NCBI GenBank assembly: GCA_947000775.1
Contig: CAMQGK010000171.1
Coordinates: 2,176,001 to 2,240,000 of the forward strand
Source of the DNA: Pterois miles
Taxonomy: Eukaryota > Chordata > Actinopteri > Perciformes > Scorpaenidae
DNA: 64,000 nt
Direction: 5' to 3'
Part shown: positions 1-40,582 of the stretch, in pieces
How the letters are laid out: each line of letters begins with the position of its first letter
How positions within the stretch are numbered: position 1 is the first letter of the stretch
Translations under genes and position numbers: made by a program
The notes under the pieces: model-generated
Told to the model about the DNA's origin: nothing
The model's database searches: none
Seen by the model: only the letters and a program-made list of their open reading frames with translations

Positions 1-3000
1 GTTCAATAAAAAAAATTGTCATGATTATCATTTTTGCCATAATTGTGCAGTCTTGCTGCCTAATACGGAGGTTTTGGTGATCTCAGGATTGCATCCATGC
101 TTTTTATGCAGTTGTTCTGTGACCTCCAGCGTGGTCACAGAGTGGGTGATGTCAAATATAACGTGGCACAAGTAGATATGTACCACAGGTAGTGATGAGT
201 CAGGCCTGAAGGCAAAACTTTTTATTTACCTTTCGATCTACATTCCAACCTTCATCTCTGGTCCAGGAGCTCTGGGTAGTGACCAAAAGATGAGATCTGG
301 GATTCAAGTGGTTGAAATGTATTTGCTTGAAGTGCTGTTCCTCCATGTTGAAAGGACCCAGTTTGGATCAGGATGCTTGGAGGTATTAAGGTTTGTGTCC
401 AAATTGGAGGAGACTGCGTGGACTGTGAATACACTAGAGGTATTGCATTTCCTACATCCCTGGTAATGCCACAGAGTCATCAGACAGAGCTGAAAGACAT
501 AGCAAGGTGGATGCCAGGGCTTCTTTGTTTATCCTGCTGCCATCAGGACAGGTGCCACAATAATTGGTGGAAGTTAATTGAATATAACAAGTGTTGTGTA
601 TATATTTAGTCTAGAAAGTAATTTATCCATAACTGAAGATAAATAAATGTGTTACAAGCAGAATCATTTACACCGTAATGCCTTTGAAATATTTTTATCA
701 ATTTATCATTCTATCTATAGATCTCCTTCAGGTGTATGCAGCTGGCTACTTTGTCAATTTACCTTCTTATAGAAATTTATCAAGGAAAAAAAAATACCTC
801 TATTGTATACTTAAACCTGCAGTAGGCAGAATGTATTTGGCATCATTGGGCAAAATTTCATACTTACCTTTCAGCGTATTGTAATGCATGTGCTCCATTA
901 GAAAACTAGACCTCTGCACCTCCTCGTGGCTCTGTTTTCAGGACAAGAGACTTTGGCCAATCAGTTCATTTCAGAGAGCATTCGTATTGGCTGTGCTCTG
1001 GCTGGTGGGCGGTGCTTAGTGTTTCTTCAACTGATCTCAATATGGCTACCGGGTCACAAACTTTCACATTTTACAGCTAAACAGTAACCGCAAGGTGTTT
1101 CTGAAAACATCTGAGGATTGTCAGGATACTAATAAAAACAGTCATAACTGCACCTTGTAACCTTGTTAAAAAAAGGTGCTATATAAGTAAAGATTATAAT
1201 TATTATTATACTGTATTATACTAACTATCAGTTTTAGTGGTTATATATTACATAAAGACATGATGCATGTATTCTTGTCAGTGCCATCAGAGAAATCTGG
1301 AGGGCATATCACTTAACTATACAATTTAATAACTCCACCAAATCCTTGGTATTATCTGAAAACGCTCACACAATCAGCATTGTTTTAGCTTTGGTTGTAT
1401 AAGATCATAACATGACAAATGGCACTGGGTTGCTCTGCAAATTGAGGCACATTCTTCAAATTCCCACAGGCTTGTTAGATCTCGAGTCTCACTTTGGCTT
1501 AGTAAGAGGAAAGAGAAGAGAAAATGGCTTAAGATATTTCAGACAATGTCTGGAATTCAGCAAAAGATTAAGGTTGGCAGGGCTTCAGAGACGGCTGTGT
1601 GGGCCATAACTGATGTCTTACAACCATGACAAGTGGATGCCAAAAGCAGAGTGGACTTGACCCAGTGATAAGGGACTAAATTGCTCATTATACCCTGGGT
1701 TTGAAGAACAAAATGTTTTTTATAAGAGTTGTGACAAGTCTGGAGGTAAAGTTTTTATGAGACAGACCAGCAATGTCGTATTTGTGACTGACTGGATTCA
1801 TTTGACTAGTTAGTTAGCATTTCGTGCAAAGAGGAAAAAAAAAAGCATTACTGTGGTGTCAATTACACTTCCTCTTTCTCTGTGCTCTGCTCTGACAGTA
1901 GCTAGTGGAGAGAAAACAGAGTGTGCATACAGCCTAACTGTGGAGTGTGCTGTTTGCTTTGCGTATTTGTGTTTTTTTGCTGCAGCCTGCTTTGCAATCT
2001 GCCAAAGAAGGCAGGGTATTGCGGTCAAGTTTGGATATACTGTACACACAATCTTATGCATAACCAAATGTTAGACTAAAAAAACACAGACACAGGGAAA
2101 GTGCCACCGGTGTGGACAGGTCTGTGAGGCTGTACGGCACAGCAATCATCAGCAAGCTAGTATGTTTACAATGACAATGCAACATGCTGATGTTTAGCAG
2201 GTATAACGTTGACCTTGTTTAATATCTTATTTTAGTGTGTTAGCATGCTAACATTTGCTAAATTGCACTCCTCTGGGGACCATGAATGTTTACAAAACTT
2301 TTAATGGCAGTACATCCTGTAGTTGTTGAAATAAATCAGTCTGGACAAAAGTGGTGGGCCGATTGACAGACCCAACATTACCATCGCCGCTAGTGTGGCT
2401 TCAAAGCTCCTGGCTTCTGTGAGGAGTTAGTATGCTGTCCTGTGTCCTACTGTTTTAATAAAACATAATAAATAAATAAAATAAAATTTCAGCAGTCCCT
2501 TCAACAGTGTGTGTGCCCATTTTGCTAATTTTTATCTGCTGCTAGTTTCCTTTTTTTCCCCTCTATTGTATACTTGTTTGTCCCCAAACGTTCTCCTTAT
2601 TTGGTTCCCCTGTGTGCTGCCCCATGTCCGCTGTTAGTCTTCAGAAGTAGACACACATCTGTGACGCTGAACAGATCGAGATGACATTTCCTCTGAAAAG
2701 CGCAGGCTAGCTGAAAAATTGCTTCATTTCAGAGAAAACAGGAAAACAGGCCAAAGCCTAAAAGACAAAAAAGTATATAACTTACCCAGCACTGAAATTC
2801 TTACTAGCTGGGCATGACGTGAGAGCGGAGATGACAAAAGGCGGAAAAATGGACATGGGCAAATGTTAGTCATGGACATGTTACAGGTTTACACTTTAAT
2901 CACTGCCTACAATACAGGAGGCAATAAAGCACTTCCTCTTGTATTGTTTCAGCTGCACAGACAAAGTTTGTGTATGAAGCTTATCTTTTCAATTTGACAT

Positions 3001-3186
3001 TCCACCGCTGGCGGGTATTTCTTTCGCCATAGGTCAAAATCCCCTCAATGCTTACCCTGGTATTTATAGAACGAACATCCTTCTTCCCTTCAGGGAATAA
3101 TTTCCCTGCAGGGAGTTCCTGGTACTTTCTTGCATGCACACTCTGTATTCATTCTGTTTACATGTTTCCTTTCTGTCTCCTCTCAG
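1..3186 (+). other. Upstream jak1 intron (partial), no exon seen
   Basis: No coding exon matching the JAK1 N-terminal FERM region was found on either strand, so this stretch is read as the intron before the first visible exon. It ends in a pyrimidine-rich acceptor (ttctgtctcctctcag) at 3171-3186. It contains an old interspersed repeat at about 2100-2425. The small open frames here have no recognisable similarity. Confidence 0.7.
2100..2425. repeat. Interspersed repeat of a type common in percomorph fish
   Basis: The stretch has the familiar words of a very abundant spiny-rayed-fish repeat: gttagcatgctaacatttgct, then ctctggggaccatgaatg, then a cagtctggac...gtggtgggccga segment and a ccgctagtgtggct end. 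Family identity is recalled rather than computed, and boundaries are approximate. Confidence 0.55.
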
Positions 3187-28972
<25,786 letters not shown>

Positions 28973-30905
28973 ACCTCCTCAAAATGTTTGAGGCTCTGGG
29001 AGTGGTGTTGATTTGAGTGCAGACTCAAGACTGGATGTGAATGGTAACACTGACCCCGGATCAGCATCTGCTTTTGCAGCTTCGTTGTACTGAGAGACAG
29101 TCCTGAAGGATCAGAGCTTTACACATAGCTGTGCTCCTTCATACTCGTATATAAACCTTCCACAACCATGAAAAGACTATCAGTCCTATCAGTAATTTTT
29201 GTCTGGCATATTTTTAATGTTTTTATTTCTCATGTTTAATTACTCAAGTCTTGTAGCCTTAGTCCATGCTTAAGTGTCACCTTGTATCTTACAAAGGACT
29301 TCCAAATGTATCTAAGGGATTTAACACTGCATTGCCAGAAATGTCAAACTCACATGGACTCCTTGCTCTTATAATGTGCGCTGAAGGCTTTTCTAATCGT
29401 GTGGCTGATATCACTCTCACTGATGGAGGCTTGAAAGAAGGAGACGGTGCAGAGAAAGGAACTGTTTACCGCTCACTTTCACACAATTAAACGATGGTGT
29501 AGCGGCCTTGTCTCTGAGGGACACTGACTGGATCACTGATTAATCATGTTGGGAATCTCTTCAATGGATGGACAAAGGCATTAACACAGATACTGAAGAT
29601 GTGGTTCTTCAACATTTTGTCTTTTACTTCGCCTGATTTGTATTTCTTTTAGCCATGGAGTAATCTGTGATAGACTTTCTTTGGTGACGTGCAGATGCAG
29701 TCTCAAAGATCTGGCATCAAATTTACAGCCAGCAATCAGTAAGCAATTTTGCTTTCACTGTGATGTTGTCATTGCCCTTTTTTTTTCCCATCTGAAACGC
29801 CAAACATTCGTTGGCTCTAGAGACATCATATTTTACGTTTTAGTAAACTGTGACGCACATTTTTCACTATTTTCAAACATTTTATAGAGAAATTAATGGA
29901 GAACATAATCCAAAGGGCAATCATTTTCAGACTACATTGTTTAAATGTGTAATACATATTTGTCTCACCCAAAGTGACCTGCATCTGCACAGCAACAGGA
30001 AATCAACATTGTTTTCCTTTTACAGGTTATCTCTAATCATTTTCCATGTTGTTTCAGGAATCACATCTTTTGCAATGTGTTAAGGTCCTATGATTGTTTT
30101 GCGGTGGTTAAGTTTATAATATCAAATTGAGTTTGGTTTGTTAAATATAACAGATCTTATCTTGAACTGTATGCATCTGATTAGTTGCTTAAATCAATTA
30201 TACAGCACTTGGTAGCGTGTTAGTTTCGGAGTGAGCAATTAAGACAAATACCTATGAGAGACATTTGAGAGCAGTATGACTTCACTTTTCCTCTTCAGTT
30301 TTTGTGGCTTTCCACAAATACTTGATGAAATGTCGATACAGTATACCATACAGAATAGTGAAAAAGAGAGCCAACTGCCATTATTACAGATTGTATATGG
30401 AAAGACTTTAGATGGCACACAGGGTTTGAAGTGAGAGAGAATAATCATTGATTATTCGCATGGCATTTTATATTCATTTGTTGTTTCAGTTACAAACATA
30501 TTTCTTTCAGCAACATTGGTGATTATCTATGTGCGTTTTATTTGTACCGTTTTATTTTTAATTCCTCAATATGTCAGTAGATGTGAGCCATAAAATTTCA
30601 CTCAGTGATTGATTATCATGACTTCAAGAAATGGTCAGTTCATGTAATTGTATGGCTTTTACTGTGAATGAAAGGCTGAAAAAAGGACGATCAACACAAA
30701 GTTGTGCTTAAGTCCACATTATATTTAGGAATGTAAAAGAAAATTCCTTCTGCTCAAAATAAGAGAATATATATATTTTTCAAAAAACATAGATGAAAGT
30801 ATGAATAATTGAAAGTACACAAAGTATACATAAATACACAAAGAAAAAAAATAAATGAAATAAATTTGTTGTGTTCTGTCTGAGTCAGACTAAATGCAAT
30901 ATATT
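28973..30905 (+). other. jak1: jak1 3' untranslated region (putative)
   Basis: AT-rich sequence without exons follows the stop codon. Candidate poly(A) signals AATAAA lie at 30850-30855 and 30859-30864, just before the satellite array begins. The last 650 bp (from about 30241) are duplicated at 54300-54955. Confidence 0.6.
30850..30864 (+). terminator. Paired AATAAA polyadenylation signals, candidate jak1 3' end
   Basis: Two AATAAA hexamers sit three bases apart, the last before the satellite. Earlier ATTAAA sites (for example near 29486) could also be used. The actual site is not proven by sequence alone. Confidence 0.4.
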
Positions 30906-31240
30906 ACTACTACTTACTTTTTGATGATGTACTTAATAACTTTTTGGCATATTATACTATGACTTTACCCCACATACTATACTACAACTTTTTCTTCCCC
31001 ACATACCATGGCATTTTTATGACATTTTTTTTAACATAGTATACTATGACTTTTTTTATGACCTGTCAACATGAAATACCATTTTTTCTGGTATACTATG
31101 ATATTTTTCAACATACTATGGACAACTTTTTTATATACTATAATATGACATGTATAATATGGCATGTATATGTTTTTGACATACTACACCATGACTTTTT
31201 TTTTTTTGACATACTATACTGAGGTTTTTTTTTTTTGACA

Positions 31241-33800
31241 AACTATACTGTGACTTTTTGACATACTATACTATGACTTTTTTGAAATACTATGACTTTT
31301 TTGACATCTATGACTTTTTTGACATACTCTGCTGTGACTTTTTTGACATATTATACTATGACTTTTTTGACATACTATACTATGACCTTTTTTTTGAAGT
31401 AACATACTATGACTTTTTGACATACTATGACTTTTTTTGGACATACTATGACTTTTTTTGACATATGACATTTTTTGACCTGCTATACTATAACATTTTT
31501 TGGAGTGCTATACTATGACTTTTTTTGAAATGCTATACTGTCTTTTTTGACATATTATACTCTGTGTTTTTTTGACAAACAAAACTATGAACTTTTTTTG
31601 ACATACTATACTATGACTTTTTTGACATACTATACTATGACTTTTTTGGACATATTATACTATGACTTTTTTGACATACTATACTATGACTTTTTGTGAC
31701 ATACTATACTATGACTTTTAATGACATACTATCACAGTATAGTCACAATGACTTTTTGTGACATACTGTACAAAGTCACAGTACTTTTTTGACATACTCT
31801 GCTATTACTTTTTTGACATACTCTGCTATGACTTTTTTGACATACTATACTATGACTTTTTTGACATACTATACTATGACTTTTTTGACATCTATGACTT
31901 TTTTGGACATATTATACTGTGACTTTTTTGACATACTATACTGTGACTTTTTTGACATACTATACTATGACTTTTTTGACATACTATACTATGACTTTTT
32001 GTGACATACTAAACTGTGACTTTTTTGACACACTATACTATGACTTTTTTTTGACATACGACACCATGACTTTTTTGGAAATACTATACCATGCCTTTTT
32101 TGACATACTATACGATGACCTTTTTTTGAAGTAACATACTATGACTTTTTTGGACATACTATACTATGACTTTTTTGACATATGACATTTTTTGACGTGC
32201 TATATTATAACATTTTTTGGAGTGCTATATTATGACTTTTTTTGAAATGCTATACTGTCTTTTTTGACATACTATACTATGTGTTTTTTTGACAAACAAA
32301 ACTATGAACTTTTTTTGACATACTATACTATGACTTTTTTGGACATACTATAGTACGACTTTTTTGACATACTATACTGACTTTTTGTGACATACTATAC
32401 TGTGACTTTTTTCGACATACTATACTATGACTTTTTTCAACATACTAAACTATGACTTTTTGACATACTATACTATGACTTTTTTCGACATACTATACAA
32501 TGACTTTTTTCGACATACTATACTATGACTTTTTTCAACATACTAAACTATGACTTTTTGACATACTATACTATGACTTTTTTGAAATACTATGACTTTT
32601 TTGACATCTATGACTTTTTTGACATACTCTGCTGTGACTTTTTTGACATATTATACTATGACTTTTTTGACATACTATACTATGACCTTTTTTTTGAAGT
32701 AACATACTATGACTTTTTGACATACTATGACTTTTTTTGGACATACTATGACTTTTTTTGACATATGACATTTTTTGACCTGCTATACTATAACATTTTT
32801 TGGAGTGCTATACTATGACTTTTTTTGAAATGCTATACTGTCTTTTTTGACATATTATACTCTGTTTTTTTGACAAACAAAACTATGAACTTTTTTTGAC
32901 ATACTATACTATGACTTTTTTGACATACTATACTATGACTTTTTTGGACATATTATACTATGACTTTTTTGACATACTATACTATGACTTTTTGTGACAT
33001 ACTATACTATGACTTTTAATGACATACTATCACAGTATAGTCACAATGACTTTTTGTGACATACTGTACAAAGTCACAGTACTTTTTTGACATACTCTGC
33101 TATGACTTTTTTGACATACTCTGCTGTGACTTTTTTGACATACTATACTATGATTTTTTGACATACTATACTATGATTTTGCTTGACTTTTTTGGACATT
33201 TATACTGTGACTTTTTTGAATACTATACTGTGACTTTTTTGACATACTATACTATGACTTTTTTGACATACTATACTATGACTTTTTGTGACATACTAAA
33301 CTGTGACTTTTTTGACACACTATACTATGACTTTTTTTTGACATACGACACCATGACTTTTTTGGAAATACTATACCATGCCTTTTTTGACATACTATAC
33401 GATGACCTTTTTTTGAAGTAACATACTATGACTTTTTTGGACATACTATACTATGACTTTTTTGACATATGACATTTTTTGACGTGCTATATTATAACAT
33501 TTTTTGGAGTGCTATATTATGACTTTTTTTGAAATGCTATACTGTCTTTTTTGACATACTATACTATGTGTTTTTTTGACAAACAAAACTATGAACTTTT
33601 TTTGACATACTATACTATGACTTTTTTGGACATACTATAGTACGACTTTTTTGACATACTATACTGACTTTTTGTGACATACTATACTGTGACTTTTTTC
33701 GACATACTATACTATGACTTTTTTCGACGTACTAAACTATGACTTTTTTGACATACTATACAATGACTTTTTTCAACATACTATACTATGACTTTTTTTG
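31241..33800. repeat. Two copies of a ~1.3-kb higher-order repeat in the satellite
   Basis: Matching landmarks recur about 1300 bp apart: the monomer run at 31271-31471 and 32571-32771, and an odd cacagtatagtcacaatgac segment at 31733 and 33031. Single-base quirks are shared, so these are recent block copies, not chance. Confidence 0.88.
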
Positions 33801-36800
33801 ACATACTATACTATGACTTTTTTTGACATACTATACTATGACTTTTTGACATACTATACTATGACTTTTTTGGACATATTATACCATGACTTTTTTGGAC
33901 ATACTATACTATGACCTTTTTTTGGACATACTATACTATGACCTTTTTTGACACACTATACTATGACTTTTTTGATACTATACTATGACTTTTTTGACAT
34001 ACTATGACTTTTTTCGACATTCTATACTATGACTTTTTGACATACTATAGTACGACTTTTTTGACATACTATACTATGACTTTTTGTGACATACTATACG
34101 ATGAGTTTTAATGACATACTATACTGTGACTTTTTTGACATACTCCGCTATTACTTTTTTGACATACTCTGCTATGACTTTTTTGACATACTATACTGTG
34201 ACTTTTTTGACATACTATACTATGACTTTTTTTGACATACTATACTATGACTTTTTTTGACATACGACACCATGACTTTTTTGGACATACTATACTATGA
34301 CTTTTTTTCACATACTACTATACTATCAATTTTTTTTTTGACATACTATACTATGAACTTTTTTGACAAAACATACTATGACTTTTTTGACATACTATAC
34401 TATGACTTTTTTGATATCCTATACTAAGACTTTTTTGGACATACTATACTATGAATTTTTATGACATACTATACTATGACTGTTTTTGACATACTGTACT
34501 ATGACTTTTTTGACAAACTATAACATGACTTTTTTTGACAAACTACAACATGACTTTTTTCACATCTATGACTTTTTTTTTATCATCTATGAATTTTTTG
34601 GACATATTATACTGTGACTTTTTTGACATACTATACTATGACTTTTTGTGACATACTATACTGTGACTTTTTTGACATACTATACTATGACTTTTTGTGA
34701 CATACTATACTGTGACTTTTTTGACATACTATACTGTGACGTTTTTGACATACTATACTGTGACTTTTTTGATATACTCTGCTATGACTTTTTTGACATA
34801 CTATACTATGACTTTTTTTGACATACGACACCATGACTTTTTTGGAAATACTATACCATGCCTTTTTTGACATACTATACTATGATCTTTTTTGAAGTAA
34901 CATACTATGACCTTTTTTTGAAGTAACATACTATGACCTTTTTTTGAAGTAACATACTACGACCTTTTTTTGAAGTAACATACTATGACTTTTTTTGGAC
35001 ATACTATACTATGACTTTTTTGACATATGACATTTTTTGACGTGCTATACTATAACATTTTTTGGAGTGCTATATTATGACTTTTTTTGAAATGCTATAC
35101 TGTCTTTTTTGACATACTATACTATGTGTTTTTTTGACAAACAAAACTATGAACTTTTTTTGACATACTATACTATGACTTTTTTTGACATACTATACTA
35201 TGACTTTTTGTGACATACTATACTATGACTTTTAATGACATACTATACTATGACTTTTTTCGACATACTATACTATGACTTTTTTCGACATACTATACTA
35301 TGACTTTTTTTGACATACTATACTATGACTTTTTGACATACTATACTATGACTTTTTTGGACATATTATACCATGACTTTTTTGGACATACTATACTATG
35401 ACCTTTTTTTGGACATACTATACTATGACCTTTTTTGACACACTATACTATGACTTATTTGATACTATACTATGACTTTTTTGACATACTATGACTTTTT
35501 TCGACATTCTATACTATGACTTTTTGACATACTATAGTACGACTTTTTTGACATACTATACTATGACTTTTTGTGACATACTATACGATGAGTTTTAATG
35601 ACATACTATACTGTGACTTTTTTGACATACTCTGCTATGAGTTTTTTGACATACTATACTATGACTTTTTTGACATATTAAACTATGACTTTTTTTCACA
35701 TACTACTATACTATCAATTTTTTTTGACATACTATACTATGACTTTTTTGACATCTATGACTTTTTTGAGATCTATGACTTTTTTTGACATATTCTGCTA
35801 TTACTTTTTTGACATACTCTGCTATGAGTTTTTTGACATACTATACTATGACTTTTTTTGACATGTTAAACTATGACTTTTTTTCACATACTACTATACT
35901 ATCAATTTTTTTTGACATACTATACTATGAACTTTTTAGATATCCTATACTATGACTTTTTTTGACATACTATACTATGACTTTTTTGACATACTATACT
36001 ATGACTTTTTTGACATACTATACTATGACTTTTTGACATATGAAATTTTTTTGACATACTATACTGTCTTTTTTTGATATACTATACTATGTGTTTTTTT
36101 GACATTCAAAACTATGAACTGTTTTGACATACTATACTATGACATTTTTGACACACTATACTATGACTTTTTTGACATACTATACTATAACTTTTTTTGG
36201 ACATACTACACTAAGACTTTTTTGGACATACTATACAAAGACTTTTTTGGACATACTGTACTATGAATTTTTATGACATACTATACTATGACTGTTTTTG
36301 ACATACTGTACTATGACTTTTTTGACAAACTATAACATGACTTTTTTGACATACTATACTATGACTTTTTTGACATCTATGACTTTTTTGACATCTATAA
36401 CTTTTTTGGACATATTATACTGTGACTTTTTTGACAAACTATAACATGACTTTTTTGACATACTATACTATGACTTTTTTGACATACTATACTATGACTG
36501 TTTTGACATACTATACTATGACTTTTTGTGACGTACTATACTGTGACTTTTTTGACATACTATACTGTGACGTTTTTGACATACTATACTGTGACTTTTT
36601 TGACATACGACACCATGTCTTTTTTGACATACTATACTATTTGTTTTTTTGACAAACAAAACTATGAACTTTTTTTGACATACTATACTATGACTTTTTT
36701 GGACATACTATACTATGACTTTTTGTGACATACTATACTATGACTTTTTTGACATACTATACTATGACTTTTTGTGACATACTATACTATGACATACTAT

Positions 36801-37439
36801 ACCTTTTTTTGGACATACTATACCATGCCTTTTTTTGGACATACTATACTATGCCTTTTTTGGACATACTATACTATGACATTTTTGAAATACTATACTA
36901 TGACTTTTTTGACATACTATACTATGACTTTTTTGACAAATGACATTTTTTTGATGTGCTATACTATGACATTTTTTTGACATGCTATACTGTCTTTTTT
37001 GACAAACTATACCATGACTTTTTTGGACAGACTATACTATGACTTTTTTTGGACATACTATACTAAGACTTTTTTGGACATACTATACTATGAATTTTTA
37101 TGACATACCATACTATGACTGTTTTTGACATACTATACTACGACTTTTTTGACATACTATACTATGACTTTTTGTGACATACTATACTGTGACTTTTTTG
37201 ACATACTATACTGTGACTTTTTTGACGTACTCTGCAATGACTTTTTTGACATATACTATGACTTTTTGTGACATACTATACTGTGACTTTTTTGACATAC
37301 TATACTGTGACTTTTTTGACGTACTCTGCAATGACTTTTTTGACATATACTATGACTTTTTGTGACATACTATACTGTGACTTTTTTGACATACTATAGT
37401 AAGCCTTTTTTGACAGACTATACTATGACTTTTTTGACA

Positions 37440-39660
37440 TACTATACTATGACTTTTTATTATTTGACATACTACATCATGACTTTTTTAATTGACATAC
37501 TTTGTTAGGACTTTGATATGTTGACATACGATAATATGACTTCTTTGAATTTTGACTAACTACACACGGTGTCAGACATACTATACTATGACTTTTTTGA
37601 CATACTATACTATGACTTTTTTTTGACATACCATACTATGACTTTTCGACAAACTACACCATGACTTTTTTGGACATACTATTATGCTTTTTGCATCTCA
37701 CTAGCTTTTTGCATACTTATTGCTTTTTGCTTAATATACTATCAATTTTTTTTGACATACTATACTATGAACTTTTTTGACATAACATACTATGAGCTTT
37801 TTTGACATAACATATGATGACTTTTTTGACATACTATACTATGACTTTTTTGAAACTGTACTATGACTTTTTTGACATACTACACTATGACTTTTGACAT
37901 ACTATACTATTACATTTGTTAAATTGTTCAACATACTATGACTTTTTTCGACAAACTATGCTATGCCTTTTTTGGACATACTTTACCATACCTTTTTTTG
38001 GACATACTATACTATGCCTTTTTTTGACATACTATACTATGAGTTTTTGACATACTATACTATGAGTTTTTGGGAAATACTATACCATGACTTTTTTGGA
38101 CATACTATACCATGAATTTTTTTGACATACTATACCATGCCTTTTTTGGACATACTATACTATGACCTTTTTTTGGACATACTATACTATGACCTTTTTT
38201 GACATACTATACTATGACCTTTTTTGACATACTATACTATGACTTTTTTTGACATACTATACTATGACTTATTTCGACATACTTTACTATGTCTTTTTTG
38301 ACATACAAAACTATGAACTTTTTTGACATACTATACTATGAGTTTTTGGACATACTGTACGATGACTTTTTTTGACATACTGTACGATGACTTTTTTAGA
38401 CAAATTATACGATGACTTTTTTTGACATACTATACTATGCCTCTTTTCGACATACTATACCATGACTTTTTTGGACATACTATACCATGACTTTTTTGGA
38501 CATACTATACTATGATTTTTTTTATGACCTGTCAACATGAAATACCATTTTTCTGTATACTATGATATTTTTCAACATAGAGTGGACACCTTTTTTAAAT
38601 ACTATAATATGGCATTTATAATATGGCATGTATGTTTTTGACATACTACACCATGACTTTTTTTTGACATACGAAACTATGAGGGTTTTTTTAAAAAAAA
38701 TATATATATTTATAAAAATATATAATATATATTTTTATATATAATAATTTTTTTGATATATTATACTATGACTTTTGACATACTGTACAATGACTTTTTT
38801 TGACATAATGTACGATGACTTTTTTTTTGACATACTATACTATGCCTTTTTTGGACATACTATACTATGCCTTTTTTGGACATACTTTACCATGCCTTTT
38901 TTGGACATACTTTACCATGCCTTTTTTGGACATACTATACCATGCCTTTTTTTGGACATACTATACTATGACTTTTTTTTGACATACTATACTATGACTT
39001 TTTTTGACATACTATACTATGACTTTTTTTTTTTACATACTATACTATGACTTTTTTGGACATACTACACCATGACTTTTTTGGACATACTATACTATGA
39101 TCTTTTTTTGGACATACTATACTATGACCTTTTTTGACATACTATACTATGACCTTTTTTGACATGCTTCTATACTATTGACCTATATTTTGACATACTA
39201 TACTATGACTTTTTTTTTATTGACATACTTTTTTTGCTTTGATATGTTGACATGATAGTATGATTTAATTTTGCATCTATACATGGTGTTGCATCTATGC
39301 TTTTTGGTCTTCTTGCTTTTTTGCATACTTCTATGCTTTTTTTGCATACTATCTTGACTTTTTGAATATCATTTTTTGCATTGCATTTTTTGCTCTATAC
39401 TATGATTTTTTGACATATATACAGCTTTGACAAACTACACCATGACTTTTTCGACATACTATACTATGACTTTTTTTGACATACTACACTATGACATTTT
39501 TGGACATACTATACTATGACTTTTTTTGACATACTACACTATGACTTTTTTGACTTACTATACTATGAATTTTGTTGAAATTATTCAACTTTTAATTTAA
39601 AAAATACTATGACTTTTTTTCGACAAACTATGCTATGACTTTTTTCTGACATACTATATC
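37440..39660. repeat. 2.2-kb satellite block, copy 1
   Basis: It contains unusual landmarks (a ttatttgacatactacatca run near 37459 and gacctgtcaacatgaaatac at about 38525) that recur in the same order at 41790-43980. An AT-only patch at 38690-38755 replaces normal monomers present in copy 2. Confidence 0.8.
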
Positions 39661-39699
39661 ATGACATTCTTTAATATACTATACTATGACTTTTTTTGA

Positions 39700-40545
39700 C
39701 AAAATATGCTACTGTTTGGGTGGGTGGTCCGCGTTTTGCTCGTTGGCTTGGTCTTTGCGGATCTGTTTGCTCTGCTGGTTCTGTGGTTTTGGGTCTGGTC
39801 TCGTTTGAATGTTTTGAAATCTTCTGTTGCATCTTCTGCTTTTTGTCCCTGGGCTCTCTGTTTTTTGTCTTATTGCTGTTTTTGCTCTGTCTGATTTGAA
39901 ACTTATGTTTTTGCAAACTCAACATGCTTTTTCCATCTGCTTTTTTTTCTGTTTTGGCATTTTCTGTGCTTTTTTGCATCTTACTGCTTTTTGTGATCTC
40001 TGTGCTTTTTTGCATCTTCTGTGCTTTTTGTGCATCTTCTGTGCTTTTGCATCTTGTTTTTTGCATCTTGGCTTTTTGTTCTGCTGTTTTGCATCTTCTA
40101 TGATTTTTTGCTGTGCTTTTTTGGAAATCTTCCTGCCTTTGCTTTCTTGTCTTTTTTGAGTCATATTGCTTTTTTGAAGTCATCTTGCCTTTTTGAGTCA
40201 TCTCGACCTTTTTTGGTCTCTTGCTTTTTTGGCTCTTCTTGCTTTTTTGCATATGCTTTTTTGCGTGCTTCTTCTGGGTGCTTTTTGCTTTTTTTGAAAT
40301 GTATACTGTCTTTTTTGACATACTATACTATGTGTTTTTTTGAAAAAATATGTGTTTTTTTTTTTTTATTTTGTTTTTTTTTTATTATATTTGTTTTTTT
40401 TTTTATTATTTTTTTTATTTTTATTTTTTTTTTTTTTTTTATTTATTTTTTTTATTTTTTTTTTTTTTGATTTTTTTATGTTTTGATTTTTATGTTTTTT
40501 TTTGTTTTTTTTTATTTTATTTTTTTTTATTTTTTTTTTTTTTTT

Positions 40546-40582
<37 letters not shown>

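Noticed and set aside
1..3186. Search for the missing N-terminal JAK1 exons
   Set aside because: No peptide resembling the JAK1 start or the F1 lobe is encoded here on the + strand.
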